A stretch of 46,270 nucleotides of DNA from contig RDXV01000018.1 of NCBI GenBank assembly GCA_004292695.1, forward strand, positions 1 to 46,270, read 5' to 3'. The notes beneath the pieces were generated by a model, which made no database searches, was not told where the DNA came from, and worked only from the letters and a program-made list of their open reading frames with translations. The position numbers were made by a program, and so were the translations under genes. This document shows, one piece after another, positions 16,392-26,203 of this stretch. This DNA comes from Nostocales cyanobacterium (GTDB lineage: Bacteria; Cyanobacteriota; Cyanobacteriia; Cyanobacteriales; Nostocaceae). How positions within the stretch are numbered: the first letter of the stretch is position 1; each line of letters begins with the position of its first letter.

Positions 16392-17447
16392 ATGAAAAAA
16401 GTTGTCGTTGGTCTTTCCGGTGGTGTTGACAGTTCTGTAGCTGCCGCTATTTTACACAATCAGGGCTATGATGTAATTGGTTTGACCCTTTGGCTGATGA
16501 AAGGTAAGGGTCAATGTTGCTCTGAGGGAATGATTGACGCTGCTGGTATATGTGAACAATTGGGAGTACCCCACGAAATCGTAGATATTCGAGATGTCTT
16601 TCAAGCGAATATTGTTGATTATTTAGTCTCTGGTTATAGTGTGGGAATTACTCCCCTGCCATGTTCCCAATGTAACAAAACTGTGAAGTTTGGTCCAATG
16701 GTGGAATATGCACGGGAAAAATTAGCAAGTGATCATATAGCTACTGGTCATTATGCGCGAATTACTTACGATGAAAGCACTGGACGTTATCAATTATTAC
16801 GCGCCGTAGACAGAAATAAAGATCAGTCATATTTCTTATATGATTTGTCTCAAGATTTACTTGGGGCGACTATCTTTCCTTTGGGAGAATTGAATAAAAG
16901 CGATACCCGCAAAATCGCCGCCGACTATGGTTTAAAAACCGCCGATAAACCAGAAAGTCAGGATTTATGCTTAGTTGAAAGTAACGGTTCAATGCGGGCA
17001 TTTTTAGATAAATATTTAGCACCAAAACCCGGTGATATTGTGGATACCACTGGCAAGGTTTTGGGTAAACATGATGGTGTTCATCATTACACTATCGGTC
17101 AACGCAAGGGTTTAGGAATTGCGGCCGCTGAACCTTTGTATGTAATAGAATTGGATGCAGTTAATAACAGGGTAGTTGTAGGCGATCGCACCAAAGGCAC
17201 ACAGGGAGAATGTACAGTGAACCGGGTAAACTGGGTATCCATAGCTGCACCTGCAACCCCCATCCGTGCAGAGGTGCAAATTCGTTATCGTTCTCAACCC
17301 GTAGCAGTAACGGTAATACCTTTGGAAAATGACAGAGTGCGGTTAGTTTTTGATGAACCTCAGTTTAGTATTACTCCTGGACAAGCAGCGGTTTGGTATG
17401 AAGGGGAAAAGGTATTAGGTGGGGGGATAATTGAACAGTTTAGTTAA
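16392..17447 (+). CDS. mnmA: tRNA-specific 2-thiouridylase MnmA
   Basis: This enzyme thiolates U34 of tRNA-Lys, tRNA-Glu and tRNA-Gln, activating the base with ATP. The PP-loop SGGVDSS is at residues 9-15. The catalytic cysteines are C91 (LPCSQCN) and C193 (SQDLCLVE), with the intervening ATGHYARI and KDQSYFLY blocks. The C-terminal beta domains end in [28 protein letters not shown]. Its 351 aa is normal. The start ATG gives [11 protein letters not shown], in register with the family. A MITE-like element lies 11 bp past the stop. Confidence 0.97.
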   Translation: MKKVVVGLSGGVDSSVAAAILHNQGYDVIGLTLWLMKGKGQCCSEGMIDAAGICEQLGVPHEIVDIRDVFQANIVDYLVSGYSVGITPLPCSQCNKTVKFGPMVEYAREKLASDHIATGHYARITYDESTGRYQLLRAVDRNKDQSYFLYDLSQDLLGATIFPLGELNKSDTRKIAADYGLKTADKPESQDLCLVESNGSMRAFLDKYLAPKPGDIVDTTGKVLGKHDGVHHYTIGQRKGLGIAAAEPLYVIELDAVNNRVVVGDRTKGTQGECTVNRVNWVSIAAPATPIRAEVQIRYRSQPVAVTVIPLENDRVRLVFDEPQFSITPGQAAVWYEGEKVLGGGIIEQFS

Positions 17448-17458
17448 TTATTAACATT

Positions 17459-17626
17459 CAATACTGTTCGGTTAAGGATTTTTATAGATTTTTGTAGGTT
17501 GGGTTGAACAACGTGAAACCCAACAAACCCTTGTAAATGTTGGGTTATGCCTTCGGCACACTACGTGAACGTCCCTCAACCCAACCTACGTGATTTCGTT
17601 GTTTTCAGCTTAACCGAAAAGTATTG
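17459..17626. mobile_element. MITE-like element, 168 bp, with nested inverted repeats
   Basis: Terminal inverted repeats of 18 bp with one mismatch: CAATACTGTTCGGTTAAG (17459-17476) and, on the other strand, CAATACTTTTCGGTTAAG (17626-17609). Inside lies a second perfect 14-bp inverted repeat, GTAGGTTGGGTTGA (17494-17507) with TCAACCCAACCTAC (17576-17589), enclosing an AAACCCAACA...TGTTGGGTT hairpin. It has no coding capacity and no target-site duplication that I can define. It differs from the family at 3306, 21238 and 42468. Confidence 0.82.
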
Positions 17627-17632
17627 AAACCT

Positions 17633-17767
17633 AAACAACCAACAATTACTATTTGTAAGTTAGTTGGGGATGAATATGAAAAGCGATTATTTCAAAATAA
17701 TGATCAACTCTTTTCTTCTATCTTTCCCGATTTAAAATTAACAGCAAAACAAGTTTTTATAATGTAA
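17633..17767 (+). pseudogene. C-terminal fragment of a Uma2-family (DUF820) endonuclease gene
   Basis: The plus frame ending at the stop codon 17765-17767 reads TITICKLVGDEYEKRLF, then a QLFSSIFPDLKLTAKQVF ending. This is the C-terminal strand and helix pattern of cyanobacterial Uma2/DUF820 proteins. No start codon, nuclease core (the PD-ExK region) or upstream part is present. The fragment begins immediately right of the MITE-like element, so the element or a linked deletion probably removed the rest. Confidence 0.65.
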
Positions 17768-17808
17768 TTTCTGAAAGTAAAAGGGACAAAGTGAGCTAAT
17801 AATATCTT

Positions 17809-18216
17809 TTAATATTCTGAATATATTTCAAACAAGGTATTTCCAGAAGGTAATTGGAATTTAATAATTCCCGTATCTTGACCACACTCTACATTAGTTT
17901 TAAACCAATTATTCTGACTGGCATCCTTTACATAAGTATTTTCCCATTCACACTTGACATTGTTTTCTGGATAAAACCAAATATACTTTTTGCCATTAGG
18001 AAAAGTAAATGTGTGGACAAATCCTTGTATTCCTTGTAAAAACGCATCTCCTTTGGTATGTTCGCACCAAGTCCATTTCTTATTACCCGCTAACAAACAA
18101 CCAATTTTATTATCTTCAGCATAAGTTTTTGTGATAAAAACTCCCAAAGTACCCATAGAGCCGACTACAAATAATACTGACTTGATAATTGATTTATTAA
18201 TATTCATCTTTTCCAA
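17809..18216 (-). CDS. Small secreted hypothetical protein, 135 aa
   Basis: An N-terminal signal peptide (about 1-33, hydrophobic SVLFVVGSMGTLGVFI, cleavage after TYA) precedes a mature domain of about 100 residues with four cysteines (C40, C51, C89, C111). These could form two disulfides. The domain alternates beta strands (FVHTFTFPNGKKYIWFYPE; GIIKFQLPSGNTLFEIY). I do not recognise the family. The start could also be the Met at residue 4. It sits in a patch of gene relics without partners. Confidence 0.65.
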   Translation of the reverse strand: MEKMNINKSIIKSVLFVVGSMGTLGVFITKTYAEDNKIGCLLAGNKKWTWCEHTKGDAFLQGIQGFVHTFTFPNGKKYIWFYPENNVKCEWENTYVKDASQNNWFKTNVECGQDTGIIKFQLPSGNTLFEIYSEY

Positions 18217-18356
18217 AAACTAATGTTAATAAAATACAAACTAAAAACAAATTGTGTAAGATAATTGAAATTGTGCCTTTACTCTGCTTATAAGATGAAT
18301 TATCGCGGGTTTAGAGTTACTAATTTTTGTGTAAATTTCTGATTTTAATACGAAAT

Positions 18357-18851
18357 TTAATCGAAAGTAGCTGAATGAATTTCTGCTTGAAACTTGATAT
18401 TTGAAACGACCTCTTCAATTATTTCTTCAACGCTTTCGTGAGTGATGAAGTAATCACGAAAATCATCTGGGAATGTAATTTTAATGTTGCCTTCGCATGA
18501 AAATGAAACGGGGTTATACCCATCTTCACCATCGGCAGTAAGGTAGCCAATGTTTGCAGTCCCGATGATATGAAAATCAATTGTCCATTCTAAGCTATAA
18601 AAATCACCATCTTTTATTTTTAAACATGGTTTATCAATTTGGCAGGATGTCACACTTCCCTCAATTGAACCGTCGCGGCGATCATAAGTAGTTACCTCCC
18701 AACTCTTCAGTTGGTATGCGATCAGATTTTCTACCTCTTCAATGAAGTCTTCATGTTGGAGAAGTTGAGTAAGGATAGATAGTATTAATTTTTCTAAGGC
18801 TGACTTATAGCTAGTCAGTTCGTTTTGATAATTGTCACTTTGATATTCCAT
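18357..18851 (-). CDS. Hypothetical protein, 164 aa, acidic
   Basis: No signal peptide or membrane segment is present. A helical N-terminus (about 8-50, YKSALEKLILSILTQLLQHEDF) leads into a beta-rich core (SLEWTIDFHIIGTANIGYL; VSFSCEGNIKITFPDDF). A short acidic helix (ESVEEIIEEVVSNIKF) closes the protein. I cannot name a family. It lies between a small secreted protein and a decayed patch, next to a MazEF pair. Its composition matches its neighbours and the frame is free of repeats, so a real gene is likely. Confidence 0.55.
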   Translation of the reverse strand: MEYQSDNYQNELTSYKSALEKLILSILTQLLQHEDFIEEVENLIAYQLKSWEVTTYDRRDGSIEGSVTSCQIDKPCLKIKDGDFYSLEWTIDFHIIGTANIGYLTADGEDGYNPVSFSCEGNIKITFPDDFRDYFITHESVEEIIEEVVSNIKFQAEIHSATFD

Positions 18852-18914
18852 ACAAACACATAAGCAAAGAACTTTATACCGCAGTGTATCATAATAAAGG
18901 CAAGATTGGGCGAG

Positions 18915-18983
18915 TTAAATGCAAAGACACAAAGTAGTAGATGCTTTTTTGCGACTACCAGCAATCTTATCAAACAAACCCAT
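18915..18983 (-). pseudogene. Truncated N-terminus of a TerB-like gene
   Basis: From ATG at 18983 the minus frame reads MGLFDKIAGSRKKAST, then TLCLCI and a stop at 18917-18915. MGLFDK(I/V).G.RK is the usual opening of cyanobacterial TerB-like tellurite-resistance/stress proteins of about 140 aa. An AAGGAAT Shine-Dalgarno lies about 10 bases upstream. The frame breaks where the DNA turns into a CTTTGTGTCTTTGCAT dispersed-repeat sequence, suggesting repeat-mediated deletion. The family call rests on 16 residues, so it is tentative. Confidence 0.5.
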
Positions 18984-19128
18984 ACTTTTATATTCCTTTT
19001 GTATTGTTATGAGCCTGTTTATTAATTTAACAACTATAAATAAGTATGTGTGATATATTACAGTATTTAAAGTTTTGTTAGCTAAATTTATCGAGTAGCC
19101 AGATATGGCAATAGCTATAAAATATTTA

Positions 19129-19467
19129 TTATTCTAAATCAAGATGTAATTTAAGAGCAGCATTAACTAACTCCATTAACTCCGTACTCAAACTACCAAC
19201 AGCATCTCCTAAAATTCGCTGTTTAGAAATTGTCCGTACTTGCTGGGCTTGAACTTTAGAAGGTTGTGATAAACCACTATCTTCAATATTAAGCAAAACC
19301 TCAAAGGGATAAACACGACTGATATTAGAAGTAATTGGTAAAATTGTTACCGTACTAGCAGCATTATTATTAGCATTATTACTGACTATTAGCACCGGAC
19401 GGCGCTTATCCATTTCCGATCCTACTGCGGGACTGAGGTTAGCAAAATAAATCTCACCACGTTTCAT
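19129..19467 (-). CDS. MazF/PemK-family endoribonuclease toxin
   Basis: This 112-aa protein is a type II toxin that cleaves single-stranded RNA at short motifs. It opens MKRGEIYFANLSPAVGSEMDKRRPVLIVSNN, with the RGEIYxxxLxP and K.RPVLIVSN blocks. VTILPITSNI and a SKVQAQQVRTISKQRI block follow, the last carrying the conserved strand with catalytic polar residues. The length is standard. It overlaps the upstream antitoxin gene by 14 bp, the classical translational coupling of mazEF. Confidence 0.93.
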   Translation of the reverse strand: MKRGEIYFANLSPAVGSEMDKRRPVLIVSNNANNNAASTVTILPITSNISRVYPFEVLLNIEDSGLSQPSKVQAQQVRTISKQRILGDAVGSLSTELMELVNAALKLHLDLE

Positions 19468-19702
19468 TTTTCAACCCATCCTGTACAGTTAATTCCCATT
19501 CTGGGTCAATTTCTGCTGATGCTTCCAGATATGCTTGTTCTAACTCTTGAAATCTCAATAAATCTAAGGCCAACTCAATTACCTGAGAACGAGATTTACA
19601 ACCTTTGGTAATTTTGTAGTTCTCTACAAACTGTAGTAAAGCTGCTGGTAAGGAAATAGATATTTTTTCAGTTTGCATAGTATTACTACTTGGTAATCTC
19701 AT
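19454..19702 (-). CDS. Ribbon-helix-helix antitoxin (MazE/CopG-like)
   Basis: The N-terminal MQTEKISISLPAALLQFVENYKITKGCKSRSQVIELALDLL (from about residue 9) is a ribbon-helix-helix DNA-binding domain that would autoregulate the operon. The acidic C-terminus (LEQAYLEASAEIDPEWELTVQDG) would wrap around and inhibit the MazF-type toxin. I keep the ATG at 19702, although the Met at residue 9 (19678) fits the domain better; neither has a clear Shine-Dalgarno. The 14-bp overlap with the toxin supports a single module. Confidence 0.88.
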   Translation of the reverse strand: MRLPSSNTMQTEKISISLPAALLQFVENYKITKGCKSRSQVIELALDLLRFQELEQAYLEASAEIDPEWELTVQDGLKNETW

Positions 19703-20060
19703 ATTTCTTACTCAAAAGTAGCATAAATTCAATAATTAGATTTAGATTTTGTGAAGAAAGTACAGCATATTGCAGAGCAATCAGGTACAAATTTTTATCA
19801 CAAAGCCTTACCCCAAAAGGGTTTTAGTGCTGACGGCTGACCACTGACTGCTGAAAGCTGCTGTATTTTCGTGAAGGGAATAGGGTGATCGGGAGAAAAT
19901 TCTTTCCCTGTTCCCTGTTTCCTTATTTCCCAATCACACCCATTCCGACCGGCAATAGAAAATTTTTTTATGAACTTTTAACATAAAGTACCCACAATTT
20001 GATAACTTAGTACATAGTTTGCAACAATAACGATATTAATAAAATACGGAAGGAATCACG
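19703..20060. other. Divergent spacer upstream of sat
   Basis: This 358-bp spacer contains degraded STRR-like runs (TTCCCTGTTCCCTGTTTCC near 19906-19924) and short CTGAC-rich sequence near 19836-19860. I see no RNA gene and no riboswitch-like structure that I can defend. The sat Shine-Dalgarno (GGAAGGA) is at its right end. Confidence 0.5.
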
Positions 20061-21233
20061 TTGAGTTACCATTCAGAAGCCATCGCCCCCCACGGCGGAG
20101 AGTTAGTTAACAGAATTGCTTCATCAGCACAAAAAGAATTATTTCTTTCCAAAGCAGAATATTTACCACGTGTTACCCTGGACGAGCGAGCCGTTTCCGA
20201 CTTAGAAATGATAGCCATAGGCGGTTTTAGTCCCCTGACTGGCTTTATGAACCAAGCCGACTATGACCGTGTAGTTGTAGAAATGCGACTAGCTAACGGC
20301 ACAGTTTGGTCAATTCCCATTACATTATCAGTTACAGAAGAAGAAGCAGCACCATTACAAATTGGTGGTTTAGTGCGGTTAGATAACCCCAGAGGCGAAT
20401 ATATTGGGGTATTGGAACTCAGTGAAAAATATACTTACGACAAAAAACGCGAAGCTGTAAATGTATATCGCACAGATGAAGCCAAACACCCTGGAGTACA
20501 GGTAGTATATAACCAAGGTTCTGTGAATTTGGCTGGGGATATCTGGTTACTACAACGTGATCCTCATCCCCACTTTCCCGCCTACCAAATAGATCCCGCC
20601 GCTTCTCGGCAAATGTTTAAAGAAAAAGGCTGGAAAACAATAGTCGGTTTCCAAACCCGTAACCCCATCCACCGCGCCCACGAATATATTCAAAAATGCG
20701 CCCTAGAAACCGTTGATGGTTTATTCTTACATCCCTTAGTTGGTGCAACCAAGGAAGATGACATTGCCGCAGATGTGAGAATGCGTTGCTATGAAATACT
20801 CATGGAACATTATTACCCCTTAGATCGGGTAATCTTAGCTATCAACCCCGCAGCTATGCGTTATGCAGGACCAAGGGAAGCAATTTTCCACGCTATTGTG
20901 CGTAAAAACTACGGCTGTACTCACTTCATTGTCGGTAGAGATCATGCAGGTGTAGGCGACTACTACGGCACTTACGACGCTCAATATATCTTTGATGAGT
21001 TTGCACCAGAGGAACTGGGTATTGTGCCAATGAAGTTTGAACACGCTTTCTACTGCACCCGTACCAAACAAATGGCAACGACTAAAACCAGTCCTAGCAA
21101 ACCAGAAGAACGGGTTCACCTTTCCGGTACAAAAGTTAGAGAAATGTTACGTCGTGGTGAATTACCACCTCCAGAATTTTCACGTCCTGAAGTAGCAGCA
21201 GAATTAGCTAGAGCTATGTCTATCCCACAATAG
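20061..21233 (+). CDS. sat: Sulfate adenylyltransferase (ATP sulfurylase)
   Basis: This enzyme makes adenosine 5'-phosphosulfate from ATP and sulfate, the first step of sulfate assimilation. At 390 aa it is the single-domain bacterial form without an APS-kinase extension. The ATP-binding motif [10 protein letters not shown] is at 198-207 and GRDHAGVG at 292-299. [24 protein letters not shown] near the end is also diagnostic. Translation starts at TTG, chosen because GGAAGGA lies about 8 bases upstream and the N-terminus [15 protein letters not shown] is in register with the family. A MITE-like repeat begins 4 bp after the stop codon. Confidence 0.97.
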   Translation: MSYHSEAIAPHGGELVNRIASSAQKELFLSKAEYLPRVTLDERAVSDLEMIAIGGFSPLTGFMNQADYDRVVVEMRLANGTVWSIPITLSVTEEEAAPLQIGGLVRLDNPRGEYIGVLELSEKYTYDKKREAVNVYRTDEAKHPGVQVVYNQGSVNLAGDIWLLQRDPHPHFPAYQIDPAASRQMFKEKGWKTIVGFQTRNPIHRAHEYIQKCALETVDGLFLHPLVGATKEDDIAADVRMRCYEILMEHYYPLDRVILAINPAAMRYAGPREAIFHAIVRKNYGCTHFIVGRDHAGVGDYYGTYDAQYIFDEFAPEELGIVPMKFEHAFYCTRTKQMATTKTSPSKPEERVHLSGTKVREMLRRGELPPPEFSRPEVAAELARAMSIPQ

Positions 21234-21538
21234 AGTCAGGACTTACGCACAGAATTGATCGGTGAAGACTGGGTGTAGGGTTTAGGGTGTAAGGTTTTTC
21301 CTTTCATTACCCCATCCCACCAATACCTGATCTTTTCTTTCTTTTGTGTAAGTCCTAATAATTCAGCAGCGGCAAAATTAGCTCAGAAAATGGGTTAAAA
21401 TGTTGAAAACAAGCAGGTTTTACCTGCATCTATTGTGAAAACCTTTAATCTCTGCTCTTTTAGGGCGGGGAGTTTGTCAATCTACAGCTTTCAGCCTTTT
21501 AAGGTATATTCTATAGACTGATGGCTGATAATTAAACT
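21234..21538. other. Intergenic region between sat and the orthocaspase gene
   Basis: This 305-bp spacer holds the MITE-like repeat (21238-21356) and a perfect hairpin GCAGGT-TTT-ACCTGC (21413-21427) without a U-tract. Around 21444-21480, TCTCTGCTCTTTTAGGGCGG precedes GGAGTTTGTCAA, which faintly recalls IS605-type element ends. No gene is seen. Confidence 0.5.
21238..21356. repeat. MITE-like repeat, family A copy 2 (inverted)
   Basis: About 119 bp with terminal repeats AGGACTTACGCACAGAA (21238-21254) and, on the other strand, AGGACTTACACAAAAGAA (21356-21339). Read on the minus strand it aligns with the copies at 3306 and 42468: the AAAAGAA end, an ATCAGGT block, a GGATGGGG block and a CCTTACACCCTAAACCC run. 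It starts 4 bp after the sat stop. Confidence 0.8.
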
Positions 21539-23671
21539 ATGAAACGGCGTGCGTTTTTTAACCGAATTGGTTCAATCTTGGCATTATTGGGTTTAACTGA
21601 AGCTGAATGGTTAACCTTGGGAAACCGTTACTATCAAGCTTTGGCTGCACCTACTTCTCGTAAACTGGCTTTATTGGTGGGTATTAATGAATATTCCCAA
21701 ATTCCAGCTTTAAGTGGATGTTTAACAGATGTAGAATTACAAACAGAACTGTTAACACACCGTTTTGGTTTTACAAATTCTGATATTCTCACCCTGACTG
21801 ATGAACAAGCAAGTCGGGAATTTATTGAAGCGGCTATTTTAGATCATTTAGGTAAACAAGCAAAAGCTGAGGATTTGGTCTTGTTCCACTTTAGCGGCTA
21901 TGGTACTCGCGTCAAAACTGGAAATTCAGAAGAGACTGTAGAAAATGCCCTTGTACCCATTGATAAAGATACATATAATGGCATAGTTGTCAACTATTTA
22001 TTAGAAGCAACACTGTTAAAATTATTGCGATCGCTCAGAACAAATCAAGTAACAGCAGTGTTAGACACCAGTTACCAGTTGAGAAAAACACCACAACCAT
22101 CAGGTTTACGTTTTCGTTCTCGCCCAGAGTCACAGACAGCAAAGTTAACAGTCAAAGAATTAGAGTTTCTCAACACCATCCAAACTCAAAATCCACCCAT
22201 TAATAATTTAACGGTTTTACAGGCAACTGCTACACCAGAACAACCAGCGGGAGAAATGTTATTTTCTGGTTTTAGTGCCGGTTTGTTTACTTATGCTTTA
22301 ACTCAATATTTATGGGAAACTACCCCCAGTCGAACCATTCAAGTATTATTTTCTCATGTTAGTAGTTCTGTGTATAAATTAGGTGGCGAACAACAACCAG
22401 GACTATTAACAGATCAAAAAAATCCCCAAACTGCTTTAATTAGCCAGATTTTTCCCTTAGAAAGTAACATTGCTCAAGCAGTAGTTCGTTCTCAGGATGA
22501 GGAAAGTAAAACCGCACAAATATGGTTAGGTGGTTTACCTCCTCATGTTTGTCAATACTATGGTGTGGGTTCAAAATTGACGACATTGAGCGGAGAACAG
22601 TTAATTGTTAAATCACGTACAGGGTTAACAGCAAAAACCCAAATAATTAACCAAAACCCCAACCAACCTCTACAAACTGGACAACTTTTACAAGAAATTG
22701 TGCGCGTTCTTCCCCGTAATATTAACTTAATAGTTGCTTTAGGTGGAGGACTAGAAAGAATTGAGCGTGTAGACGCTACTAGTGCCTTTGCAGCTATTAC
22801 CAGAAAAGTAAATATTGCCGCATCAGAACAAGGTGCAGATTATGTATTTGGTAAACTCCAAGATACACCCAGCCGCTATAGTATTTTTTCTGTAGGTGGT
22901 GAACCAATACTCAATACCGCTGGTGAAGTTGGGGAAGCGGTGAAAGTTGCAATACAAAGATTAACACCTAAATTTTCGACACTATTAGCAGCTAAATTAT
23001 GGCGACTTACAGAAAATGAAGGTTCTTCCCGCTTACCAGTGAGAGTCAGTTTAGAGATGGTGAGTAAAATATCATCCCGGATCGTTATGCAGCGACAAAC
23101 CAGGGTTGATAGCAATGGGGGAACAACTGCTAACAAAACAATTTCTACCTCACTTACATCTGTTCCCACTGTTCCTATCGGAAGTAGAATGCAGTACCGG
23201 GTAGAAAATTTAGGCGATCGCCCCATTTATTTAATGTTGGTAGGATTAAATAATAACAGAAGTGCCGTAGCCTTTTATCCTTGGCAAATTCCCTCAGAAG
23301 AGGAAACAACCAACAACAAACCCTATTTACAAGAAGTTCTTGTTGCTCCTGGACAAACTTTAAAATTCCCAGAAAATGACAATAATTTTGGTTGGTTGTT
23401 ATCAACAAGAGCATTTTTTGCGGAACATCAACTCATTATCTCTACATCTCCTTTTACTCAAACCTTAGCAGCTCTACGCAGTGTGAAATATCCCACCGCA
23501 GATCAGCAACCCATCAGTCCTTTAGTAAATGATTTAGAAGTTGCCCAATCTTTACTACAAGATTTACATAACGCTAGTAAAGTAAAAGTAGACACAAATG
23601 TATCTACTAATGATTCTTACATTTTAGATGTCAATAATTGGGCAAGTTTGAATTTTAGTTTTCAGGTAGTT

Positions 23672-23674
<3 letters not shown>
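21539..23674 (+). CDS. Pseudo-orthocaspase (caspase-fold protein, Tyr/Ser dyad) with DUF4384
   Basis: Residues 1-37 form a Tat-like export signal (KRRAFF). The caspase p20-like domain (about 41-290) opens RKLALLVGINEYSQIPALSGC. The catalytic His position reads LFHFSGYGT, so Y121 replaces His, and the Cys position reads AVLDTSYQ, so S178 stands in for Cys. Both dyad residues are changed, which matches the proteolytically inactive YS group described among cyanobacterial orthocaspases. The C-terminal part (about 490-640) contains a DUF4384-type domain (GSRMQYRVENLGDRPIYLML; AVAFYPW). At 711 aa it is of typical length for these multidomain forms. It would be exported and act as a binding or decoy protein; this is inference. 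Its stop codon merges into an STRR. Confidence 0.9.
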
Positions 23675-23816
<142 letters not shown>

Positions 23817-23833
23817 TTCTCTTTATTAAAAAT

Positions 23834-24706
23834 TTACAAATATTTTTCCAACAACAACCGTAATTTCTCCTTAGTAGTCGTTGGTGCGTGTTCTAAGTTG
23901 GTTAAAATCGCGTACTGTAAAGCAGAATGAGCATCACTACTAGGGGGATTTTTACTTAATCTCTTTACAGTTTCTTGAATTACTTTCTGGGCATTTACAC
24001 CATTACGCTGTAAATTTCCTATCACCATTTCTACAGTCACACTATCATGATCTGGATGCCAACAATCATAATCTGTCACTAAAGCTAGAGTAGCATAAGC
24101 AATTTCCGCTTCTCTCGCTAATTTCGCCTCTGGTAAATTTGTCATCCCGATAATTTTCGCTCCCCAACTTCTGTAAAGATTTGATTCCGCTTTAGTTGAA
24201 AAAGCTGGACCCTCCATACAAACGTAAGTACCTTCACGGTGAACATTTACATCTGATAAATTTAAGTCTGCAATAACATCTGTTAATACTTTTGCTAAGT
24301 TTCTGCAAATAGGATCACCAAAAGCAATATGAGCAACAATTCCTTCTCCAAAAAATGTGGAAATTCTGTTTTTGGTTCTATCAATAAATTGATCGGGAAC
24401 TACCATATCTAAAGGTTTTACCTCTGGTTGTAAAGAACCAACTGCACTGGCAGAAATTAGGTATTTGACACCTATTTGTTTCATAGCGTAAATATTGGCG
24501 CGGAATGGTAACTCAGAGGGTAGCATCGTATGATTACGACCATGACGAGCTAAAAAAGCTACTTTTGTTTCCTCTAAAGTCCCCAAGATAATTAAATCCG
24601 AAGGCTTACCAAATGGTGTATCTACCTCTAATTCTTCCACATCCTTTAAAGCATCCATTTTGTATAAGCCACTACCACCAATAATTCCAATTTCTGCTAA
24701 AGCCAT
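23834..24706 (-). CDS. mtnP: S-methyl-5'-thioadenosine phosphorylase
   Basis: This enzyme splits methylthioadenosine with phosphate to adenine and methylthioribose-1-phosphate in the methionine salvage pathway. The 290 aa show [12 protein letters not shown] (phosphate loop), [47 protein letters not shown] (positions about 83-109), [15 protein letters not shown], and [16 protein letters not shown] with the Asp of VTDYDCW. The MTA-specific pattern favours MtnP over purine nucleoside phosphorylase. It stands alone between an STRR and a divergent small gene. Confidence 0.95.
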   Translation of the reverse strand: MALAEIGIIGGSGLYKMDALKDVEELEVDTPFGKPSDLIILGTLEETKVAFLARHGRNHTMLPSELPFRANIYAMKQIGVKYLISASAVGSLQPEVKPLDMVVPDQFIDRTKNRISTFFGEGIVAHIAFGDPICRNLAKVLTDVIADLNLSDVNVHREGTYVCMEGPAFSTKAESNLYRSWGAKIIGMTNLPEAKLAREAEIAYATLALVTDYDCWHPDHDSVTVEMVIGNLQRNGVNAQKVIQETVKRLSKNPPSSDAHSALQYAILTNLEHAPTTTKEKLRLLLEKYL

Positions 24707-24899
24707 ACTTTTAAACCTGATATTTTTTCAATTCCTAAGTTATTCTACCGAAAGATCAAAGTAAAATATATAAAGTAAATATGCAGATAGAAATTATGCT
24801 GATTTTTGGGTTTCCGTAAAGCTACGATTGGAAACTTTATGAGATTTTGATAATTTACAAATAGTTAGCACCAAGAATATATCACCACGAGGAATAAAT

Positions 24900-25103
24900 A
24901 TGCACCTTTCTGCTAAACCAGATCCAAGCAACATAGAAGCAATCTTGGAAAGAATATTTGCTAACCGCAGAATTACACGCCAAGATCAAAATATAATGAT
25001 GTCTAATTTAATGGCTCAAGAAGGTCTGAGCGAAAAACATCTTATGCAAATCAATCAAGTTTTTGATGCTCTCAAAAGAGGGATGATTAAAGTAGTTGAT
25101 TAA
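24900..25103 (+). CDS. Small conserved cyanobacterial protein, 67 aa
   Basis: This is an all-helical acidic/basic small protein: ILERIFANRRITRQDQNIMM, then SEKHLMQINQVFDALKRGMIKVVD. No membrane segment, signal or metal site is present. A good Shine-Dalgarno (GAGGAATAA) precedes ATG. The pattern, a helix pair followed by an R-G-M/L-I/V-K-V-V-D end, is one I associate with small conserved hypotheticals in heterocystous cyanobacteria, but no function is known to me. It may be co-transcribed with the downstream folate-binding protein gene, 119 bp away. Confidence 0.75.
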   Translation: MHLSAKPDPSNIEAILERIFANRRITRQDQNIMMSNLMAQEGLSEKHLMQINQVFDALKRGMIKVVD

Positions 25104-25222
25104 CCAAATCAAATTTCTACCCCAATTCTACTCATAATATAAGATGATGTAGTAGTAAGTCGCCCTATTTGTTAATATCTTTGAGGAAAAACAAATATGA
25201 GAGTAGGGAAATTTTTATAAAG

Positions 25223-26203
25223 ATGACTACATCTGTAATTAACGATCAAGATAAAATAGCCATTCAAGCGGTAAATTCTGGGGTTGTAGTTTGCGATCGT
25301 TCCCATTGGGGTAGAATTAAAGTCAGTGATGATGATCGCCTACGTTTTTTACACAACCAAAGCACTAATGATTTTCAACGCCTCAAAGCCGGTGAAGGTT
25401 GTGATACTGTAATGGTGACATCAACAGCTAGAACCATTGATTTAGTTACAGGGTACATTCTTGATGATGCGGTACTGTTATTAGTTTCACCCCATCGGCG
25501 GGAATTTTTGATGCAATGGTTAGATCGTTATATATTCTTTGCAGATAAGGTGACATTGACAGATGTGACTCAAGAGACTGCAACCTTGAGTTTAATTGGA
25601 CCAGAAAGCGACGCTATTGTTGATAAATTAGGTGCTGGAGCATTAATTGGCCAACCTATTGGTAATCATATTTTAGTTGATCATACAATTTTTGCTGTAG
25701 GTAGTGGTTTAACTAACCCTGGATATACTCTTATTTCCCCAGTTGCAGAAAAACCAAAATTGTGGGAAAAAATATTAGAATTTGGTGCAATGGAATTAAG
25801 CGAGGGTGCTTGGGAAACATTGCGAATATTACAAGGTCGTCCTGTACCCGATGCAGAACTAACAGACGATTATAACCCCTTGGAAGTGGGTTTATGGCAG
25901 ACTGTATCCTTTAACAAAGGTTGTTATATTGGACAAGAAACTATTGCCAGATTAAATACATACAAAGGCGTAAAACAAAACTTATGGGGAATTTGTCTCA
26001 GTAGTCCCGCAGAACCAGGTACAGTTATTACCATTGGGGAGGAAAAAGTCGGTAAATTAACCAGTTACACCGCAACCCCTAATGGTCATTTTGGACTAGG
26101 CTATATTCGTACTAAAGCTGGTGGTGTCGGTTTAAAAGTGCAGGTGGGAGATAGTCTAGGGGAAGTGGTTTCTGTTCCCTTTGTTTCCCATGAATATATC
26201 TAA
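25223..26203 (+). CDS. YgfZ/GcvT-like folate-binding protein
   Basis: This is a member of the YgfZ/GcvT family, tetrahydrofolate-binding proteins involved in iron-sulfur cluster assembly or repair. Diagnostic is FNKGCYIGQETIARLNTYKGVKQNL (about 230-255), the K-G-C-Y-I/V-G-Q-E motif with its conserved Cys. Earlier blocks are DRLRFLHNQSTNDFQRLKAGEG and FFADKVTLTDVTQE. The frame is open to a TTG at 25169, but I prefer ATG at 25223 (MTTSVINDQDK), which starts near the expected N-terminus, giving 326 aa. Shine-Dalgarno support is weak for either. Confidence 0.88.
   Translation: MTTSVINDQDKIAIQAVNSGVVVCDRSHWGRIKVSDDDRLRFLHNQSTNDFQRLKAGEGCDTVMVTSTARTIDLVTGYILDDAVLLLVSPHRREFLMQWLDRYIFFADKVTLTDVTQETATLSLIGPESDAIVDKLGAGALIGQPIGNHILVDHTIFAVGSGLTNPGYTLISPVAEKPKLWEKILEFGAMELSEGAWETLRILQGRPVPDAELTDDYNPLEVGLWQTVSFNKGCYIGQETIARLNTYKGVKQNLWGICLSSPAEPGTVITIGEEKVGKLTSYTATPNGHFGLGYIRTKAGGVGLKVQVGDSLGEVVSVPFVSHEYI

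Noticed and set aside
21361-21399. Frame reading NSAAAKLAQKMG and stop after the MITE behind sat
   Set aside because: It loosely resembles the VAAELARAM end of sat and suggested an older sat tail split by the MITE, but sat is already full length and 12 residues are too few to argue from.
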